This document shows positions 60,360 through 64,000 of a DNA stretch of 64,000 nt, piece by piece; positions within the stretch are counted from its first letter, which is position 1; each line of letters begins with the position of its first letter. The position numbers and the translations under genes were made by a program. The DNA comes from Natrinema marinum (GTDB lineage Archaea; Halobacteriota; Halobacteria; Halobacteriales; Natrialbaceae): positions 496,001-560,000 of the forward strand of contig NZ_CP100763.1 of assembly GCF_024296685.1 (NCBI RefSeq). Reading direction: 5' to 3'. The notes under the pieces were generated by a model that worked only from the letters and a program-made list of their open reading frames with translations, had not been told where the DNA came from and did not search any database.

Positions 60360-61514
60360 ATGAACCGGCGACGGATCCTGGCAGCGGGGGCGGCGGTCGC
60401 GCTCGCCGGCTGTGTGACCTATCCTGACAGCGATACCGACGGCGAACCGCCCTCGGGCGAGGAACTGGTCCGGAACGCGGTCGAAACGCGCCGTCACATG
60501 CACGATCTCGAGGCGCGACGGACGATGACGGTCGAAACAGAAGACGAGACTGCCGAGCGGGTCGAGCGCGTCGCCCGGCAGCCACCGGCCAAACAGCGCA
60601 TCGAGGTCGTCGAGTCGACCGATCCCGACGTGCCGGTCGGGGCAGTCACCGTGACGAACCGGGCGACGACCTGGGAGTACAACCCGAAGACGGAGGTGGT
60701 GGACAAGCAGAACCATCCGAACAAGGTCGACACTGATCGGACGCGCCTCGTCCTCGAGAACCTCCTCGAGGAGTATCGGCTCAGCTACGAGGGGACCGCG
60801 ACCGTCGACGGCCGGACGGCCCACGTCGTCGAGACGAAGCCGCCGGCCGAGGATGTCGGCCCGACGATCGATCTCGTCGTCGGGGACACGACCTTCGTCG
60901 TCCCGCTGCGTGCGACCGCCGACCCCGAGGCGATGGACGTCACCCGGACCGTCTGGATCGACGACGAGTACCGGTATCCGATCAGAGAGCAAAACACGCT
61001 CACCATCGACGGCGAGACGCGCCACGAGTTGACGGTCACGTACGAGGATCTCTCGATCGATACGGGATTGCCACCGGGAACGTTTACCTACGAACCGCCG
61101 GCGGACGCGACAGTCGAAACCGACGGCCGCGACCCGGCGGGCGTCTTCGAGTCGCGGACGGCCGCCGAAGAGATCCTGCCGTACGAGTTGCCCGAACCGG
61201 ACGTGCCCGATTCCTACGTCCTCGACCGAATCACCGTCGTCAAGCGAGCCGAAAACGTCGGTGGCACCACCGCGACGATGTGGTACAACGATCCGAACGT
61301 GATCGCGCGCGAACTCTACGTCGCCGTCCGGGAGTATCAGCGGTTCAGCCCCGACGTGCTCGAGGAGATCGATCTCGACGGGCACACCGCCTATCGGCGC
61401 GACGGCCGAATTCAGAGCATCTTCTGGACCTGCGGCGGGCTGAGCCACGAGGTCTCGAGTCTCACCGACGACTCGCCGCTACTCGAGATCGCGTCGTCCG
61501 TCGGCTGCCCGTGA
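60360..61514 (+). CDS. lipoprotein, LolA/LppX-like
   Basis: 384 aa with a Tat-like signal (MNRRRILAAGAAVALAGCVT; lipobox Cys at residue 18). The mature protein has a long beta-rich domain (VTVTNRATTWEYNPKTEVVD; RHELTVTYEDLSIDTGLPPG) resembling the LolA/outer-membrane lipoprotein sorting fold common in haloarchaeal lipoproteins. A second, shorter domain follows (PDSYVLDRITVVKRAENV). TATA-like cttatcaataa is at the expected distance upstream. Function: extracytoplasmic lipid or protein binding is assumed. Confidence 0.8.
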   Translation: MNRRRILAAGAAVALAGCVTYPDSDTDGEPPSGEELVRNAVETRRHMHDLEARRTMTVETEDETAERVERVARQPPAKQRIEVVESTDPDVPVGAVTVTNRATTWEYNPKTEVVDKQNHPNKVDTDRTRLVLENLLEEYRLSYEGTATVDGRTAHVVETKPPAEDVGPTIDLVVGDTTFVVPLRATADPEAMDVTRTVWIDDEYRYPIREQNTLTIDGETRHELTVTYEDLSIDTGLPPGTFTYEPPADATVETDGRDPAGVFESRTAAEEILPYELPEPDVPDSYVLDRITVVKRAENVGGTTATMWYNDPNVIARELYVAVREYQRFSPDVLEEIDLDGHTAYRRDGRIQSIFWTCGGLSHEVSSLTDDSPLLEIASSVGCP

Positions 61515-61855
61515 CGCGTCGTCACCGCCTCCGATTTCTGTCGCTTGATCCCGATCAACCGATGTGCGGTGGCGCGCGCTGTCGGCTGTCTGAGTGCGAG
61601 CGAAGGCAGCCGACGACTCCGTGCGAGGGATGAGCGCGTGACTGAGAGGAACGAGCGCATCGGCTGGGGAGGGCGTGGTGATCCCTCGTGTCCACGATAG
61701 CAGGACGCTTTCTTCGCCCCTCCCAACCACAGCGTCTGTACGCGCGTTCCCTGGCCAAGAAGGTCGACCCACAGAGTCCCTTCACGGCTCATCGCCCTTT
61801 TCTCGAGACTTCGAGGATCGGTATCGGTAAGACGGGGCCACTCCACAGGGCGACC
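61515..61855. repeat. intergenic region with probable dispersed repeat
   Basis: No gene found. GTCGGCTG (61581-61588) and CAGCCGAC (61607-61614) form an 8-bp stem with an 18-nt loop inside sequence of the style gagtgcgagcgaaggcagcc, resembling a short dispersed element I have seen in haloarchaeal intergenic DNA. The element may extend to about 61685 (ctggggagggcgtgg). Confidence 0.45.
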
Positions 61856-63154
61856 ATGAACGTCACCATCGCGCCCTCGAACGTCGCGGGGACGGCCCGC
61901 GCACCGCCCTCGAAGAGCTACACCCACCGGGCGATCCTCGCGGCGGGCTACGCCGACGGGGCCACCGTCCGCGACGCGCTCTGGAGCGCGGACACGCGGG
62001 CGACCGCCCGCGCCGTCGACTTGTTCGGCGGCGCGGTCGACCGACGAGACGACGGCACCCTCGAGATCGACGGCTTCGACGGCCGCCCCGACGTGCCGGC
62101 GGACGTGATCGACTGCGCGAACAGCGGGACGACGATGCGTCTCGTCACCGCCGCGGCGGCACTCGCCGACGGCACCTCGGTGCTGACCGGCGACGAGTCG
62201 CTGCGCTCGCGACCCCAGGGGCCGCTGCTCGAGGCCCTGACCGACCTCGGCGCCGAGGCGTACAGCACCCGCGCCAACGGACAGGCGCCGCTGGTGGTCA
62301 CCGGTCCGCTCTCGGGCGGCGAGGTGTCGATCCCCGGCGACGTCTCCTCGCAGTACATCACTGCCTTACTGCTGGCCGGCGCGGTCACCGACGAGGGGCT
62401 CGCGATCGACCTCGAGACGGCCCTCAAGTCCGCGCCCTACGTCGACATCACGCTCGAGGTTCTGGACGCCTTCGGCGTCGACGCACGGAAAACGGACTGC
62501 GGATTCGAGGTCGACGGTGGGCAATCATACGCGCCCGCGGGTGGTGAGTACGCGGTCCCCGGCGACTTCTCGTCGATCTCGTACCCGCTGGCTGCGGGCG
62601 CGATCGCCGGCGACGCGGACCAGGGCGTCCGCATCGAGGGCGCGAACCCGAGCGCGCAGGGCGATACCGCCATCGTCGAGATCGTCGAGCGGATGGGCGC
62701 GGACGTGGACTGGGACCGCGACGCAGGGACGATCGACGTGTCGGCGGCCTCGCTCTCGGGGATCGAGGTCGGCGTCGAGGACACGCCCGACCTCCTGCCG
62801 ACGATCGCGACACTGGGGGCGGTCGCCGACGGCGACACGACGATTACGAACGCCGAGCACGTCCGCTACAAGGAGACCGACCGCGTGAGCGCGATGGCCG
62901 AAGAACTGGGCAAGATGGGCGTCGAGACGACCGAGGAGCGCGACTCGCTGACGATCCACGGCGGCGAGTCGACGCTCGAGGGCGCGACCGTCTCCGGCCG
63001 CGACGACCACCGGATCATCATGGCGCTCGCGCTGGCCGGCCTGGTCGCCGACGGCGAGACGACTATCGAGGGCGCCGACCACGTCGACGTCTCGTTCCCC
63101 GGCTTCTTCGAGTTGCTCGAGGAGTTGGGCGTCGAACTCGAGCGCCGACGCTGA
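61856..63154 (+). CDS. aroA: 3-phosphoshikimate 1-carboxyvinyltransferase (EPSP synthase)
   Basis: 432 aa from the ATG at 61856. [10 protein letters not shown] near residue 17, [39 protein letters not shown], and [15 protein letters not shown] near residue 340 are the enzyme's signatures. It joins shikimate-3-phosphate and PEP in the aromatic amino-acid pathway. It is not in an operon with other shikimate genes here. The upstream 56 codons read without pattern. Confidence 0.95.
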   Translation: MNVTIAPSNVAGTARAPPSKSYTHRAILAAGYADGATVRDALWSADTRATARAVDLFGGAVDRRDDGTLEIDGFDGRPDVPADVIDCANSGTTMRLVTAAAALADGTSVLTGDESLRSRPQGPLLEALTDLGAEAYSTRANGQAPLVVTGPLSGGEVSIPGDVSSQYITALLLAGAVTDEGLAIDLETALKSAPYVDITLEVLDAFGVDARKTDCGFEVDGGQSYAPAGGEYAVPGDFSSISYPLAAGAIAGDADQGVRIEGANPSAQGDTAIVEIVERMGADVDWDRDAGTIDVSAASLSGIEVGVEDTPDLLPTIATLGAVADGDTTITNAEHVRYKETDRVSAMAEELGKMGVETTEERDSLTIHGGESTLEGATVSGRDDHRIIMALALAGLVADGETTIEGADHVDVSFPGFFELLEELGVELERRR

Positions 63155-63277
63155 CGGCCGACCGGTCAGGGCCTGCGGGGGTCCGGGCGAGTAGCTCGAG
63201 GGACGGCGACGTGGCGAGCCGGCGAAACATGTGTCCGAGCGCGATTTTATATCCGAGCGACAGCATACGTCGAATCG

Positions 63278-63775
63278 ATGGGGGACGGCGACGACGAGTC
63301 CGAAATGGGAGAACTGGAGTTCCTGCTGACGCGATACCAGCAGCTCATCGACCACCAGATGGGGAACAACAATATCATCCACACGACGTTCTACCTGAGT
63401 TTCGTCTTCTTCGGTGTCCTGCTCGGCGTCGTGCCTCGAACCGAACTGCGGCTCGCGCGGGCGGCGCTGTACGTCTTCGCGGCGGCCATCTTCGTCTCGA
63501 TGTTCATGTGGACGCGGACGTACATCAACGACAGAGACGTAACGGAGGCAAAGCGGAACGCGATCCTTCGCGAACTGAACGAGGGCAGTTACTCGTGTGG
63601 CGATCTCGAGTCGGTCGAGCGGTTCTTTCCCGACCCGGGATTTCAGCGCCGCGAACGATGGTCGAAAGGCCGCCGAAAGGAACTCCTGTTACAGGCATAC
63701 TATCTCGCGCTCGCCGCGCTCTCGGTGGCACTCCTCCTCGTCGAGTATCTGCTGATTCCGTCTCTCGCGCTCTGA
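63278..63775 (+). CDS. three-span membrane protein, unknown
   Basis: 165 aa. An acidic N-terminus with a helical segment (EFLLTRYQQLIDHQMGNNN), two hydrophobic helices (HTTFYLSFVFFGVLLGVVP; AALYVFAAAIFVSMFMW), a basic cytosolic segment, and a third helix near the C-terminus (YYLALAALSVALLLVEYLL). A tttatat box ~28 nt upstream supports the start. I do not recognise the family; it looks like a small sensor or effector membrane protein. Confidence 0.7.
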   Translation: MGDGDDESEMGELEFLLTRYQQLIDHQMGNNNIIHTTFYLSFVFFGVLLGVVPRTELRLARAALYVFAAAIFVSMFMWTRTYINDRDVTEAKRNAILRELNEGSYSCGDLESVERFFPDPGFQRRERWSKGRRKELLLQAYYLALAALSVALLLVEYLLIPSLAL

Positions 63776-63840
63776 TCTGGATTACTCTCGCGCGAACGGC
63801 CGGTAACGACTCTCGTCTGTGCTTTTCCGAAAAAGGTAGG

Positions 63841-63847
63841 TATTTAT
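63841..63847 (+). promoter_or_regulatory. TATA-like box of the thiolase gene
   Basis: tatttat lies 25-31 nt upstream of the ATG at 63872, fitting a leaderless transcript. Confidence 0.6.
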
Positions 63848-63871
63848 GTCCACGAAAGATGATGGCATACA

Positions 63872-64000
63872 ATGTCAGCCAACACGCCGGTAATCGTTAG
63901 CGCTGTTCGAACCGCTCAGGGTAGAGAAGACGGTGCGCTCGCGGACATCCGTAGCGAAGACCTCTCGATCCCGCTGGTCAACGAGATGCTCGCCGAAACG
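63872..64000 (+). CDS. thiolase (acetyl-CoA C-acetyltransferase), 5' end only
   Basis: The first 43 codons: MSANTPVIVSAVRTAQGRED then GALADIRSEDLSIPLVNEML. The VSAVRT-x-G start is typical of acetyl-CoA acetyltransferase/thiolase. The remainder, including the nucleophilic Cys, lies beyond the window. It is unlike the two atypical thiolase-like genes at 22.9 and 26.4 kb, which lack this N-terminus. Confidence 0.85.
   Translation, partial: MSANTPVIVSAVRTAQGREDGALADIRSEDLSIPLVNEMLAET

Noticed and set aside
63278-63775. The three-span membrane protein as an antiviral effector (SLATT-like)
   Set aside because: Topology is only loosely similar and no sensor or nucleotide-synthase gene is adjacent.
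1-64000. CRISPR arrays, transposases, integrases, rRNA or tRNA genes
   Set aside because: Looked for regularly spaced repeats, DDE or recombinase motifs and tRNA arms in all intergenic stretches; none was convincing.

Overview
The window is a chromosomal segment from a haloarchaeon (class Halobacteria, probably Natrialbales-like). GC content is high outside promoters and the proteins are rich in Asp/Glu. Archaeal information-processing genes are present (mre11-rad50, PAN proteasomal ATPase, RNA polymerase subunit P, L37Ae, prefoldin beta, KEOPS Pcc1, archaeal TruD), as is a Tat-lipobox cupredoxin. Many start codons lie about 25-30 nt after a TATA-like box, which fits leaderless transcription. 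I saw no rRNA, tRNA, CRISPR array or complete insertion sequence.

Layout. 0-7 kb: rad50 (cut by the window edge) and mre11, a zinc-ribbon membrane protein, an HTH regulator divergent from pan, two very small genes, and GMP synthase subunit A. 7-12 kb: an NmrA-like NAD(P)-binding protein with a real Shine-Dalgarno leader, an RND/MMPL exporter divergent from its likely TetR repressor with three matching operators, and a chimeric gene remnant. 12-17 kb: an alpha/beta hydrolase + SCP2-like pair, and a two-gene lactate-utilisation operon in which the LutB-like and LutA-like parts are fused. 17-19.4 kb: two membrane genes, an HNH protein, and a 0.6-kb AT-richer spacer with a promoter-like box followed by a strong hairpin.

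19.4-30.8 kb is the most notable region, an acyl-CoA catabolic island. It holds a CaiB-type CoA transferase, an acyl-CoA dehydrogenase, two thiolase-like genes each paired with a DUF35 zinc-ribbon/OB-fold gene, a MaoC hydratase, a 3-hydroxyacyl-CoA dehydrogenase, an HpcH/HpaI aldolase, a crotonase and a frameshifted two-domain VOC dioxygenase. Both thiolase-like proteins lack the N-terminal nucleophilic cysteine. Together with the DUF35 partners this resembles the retro-aldolase (Ltp2/ChsH2-type) modules of steroid side-chain degradation more than ordinary thiolase. The order CoA activation, dehydrogenation, hydration, then aldol or thiolytic cleavage would suit a branched or alicyclic carboxylic acid; the substrate cannot be read from sequence.

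31-38 kb is a stress island: six universal-stress-protein genes (seven USP domains) in 7 kb, interleaved with a thiamine-binding-like protein, an SDR and a flavin-nucleotide-binding protein. 38-44 kb: an AI-2E family transporter with a tiny membrane gene, two isomerase-like crotonases, a DGC zinc protein, and a large secreted protein with an unresolved N-terminus. 45-49 kb: a conserved archaeal housekeeping run (rpl37ae, rpoP, pcc1, DUF2243, pfdB, DUF3194) plus DUF2103 and surE. 49-64 kb: mixed genes including truD, an ABC exporter, an F420-type oxidoreductase, a two-TM RCK potassium channel, an aldo/keto reductase, a cupredoxin with a sequon-rich tail, a Xaa-Pro peptidase, a lipoprotein, aroA, and the start of a thiolase.

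Several genes are decaying (guaA/LUD chimera, MFS tail, VOC frameshift, a frameshifted small ORF), so the accessory intervals are in flux while the housekeeping blocks are intact.
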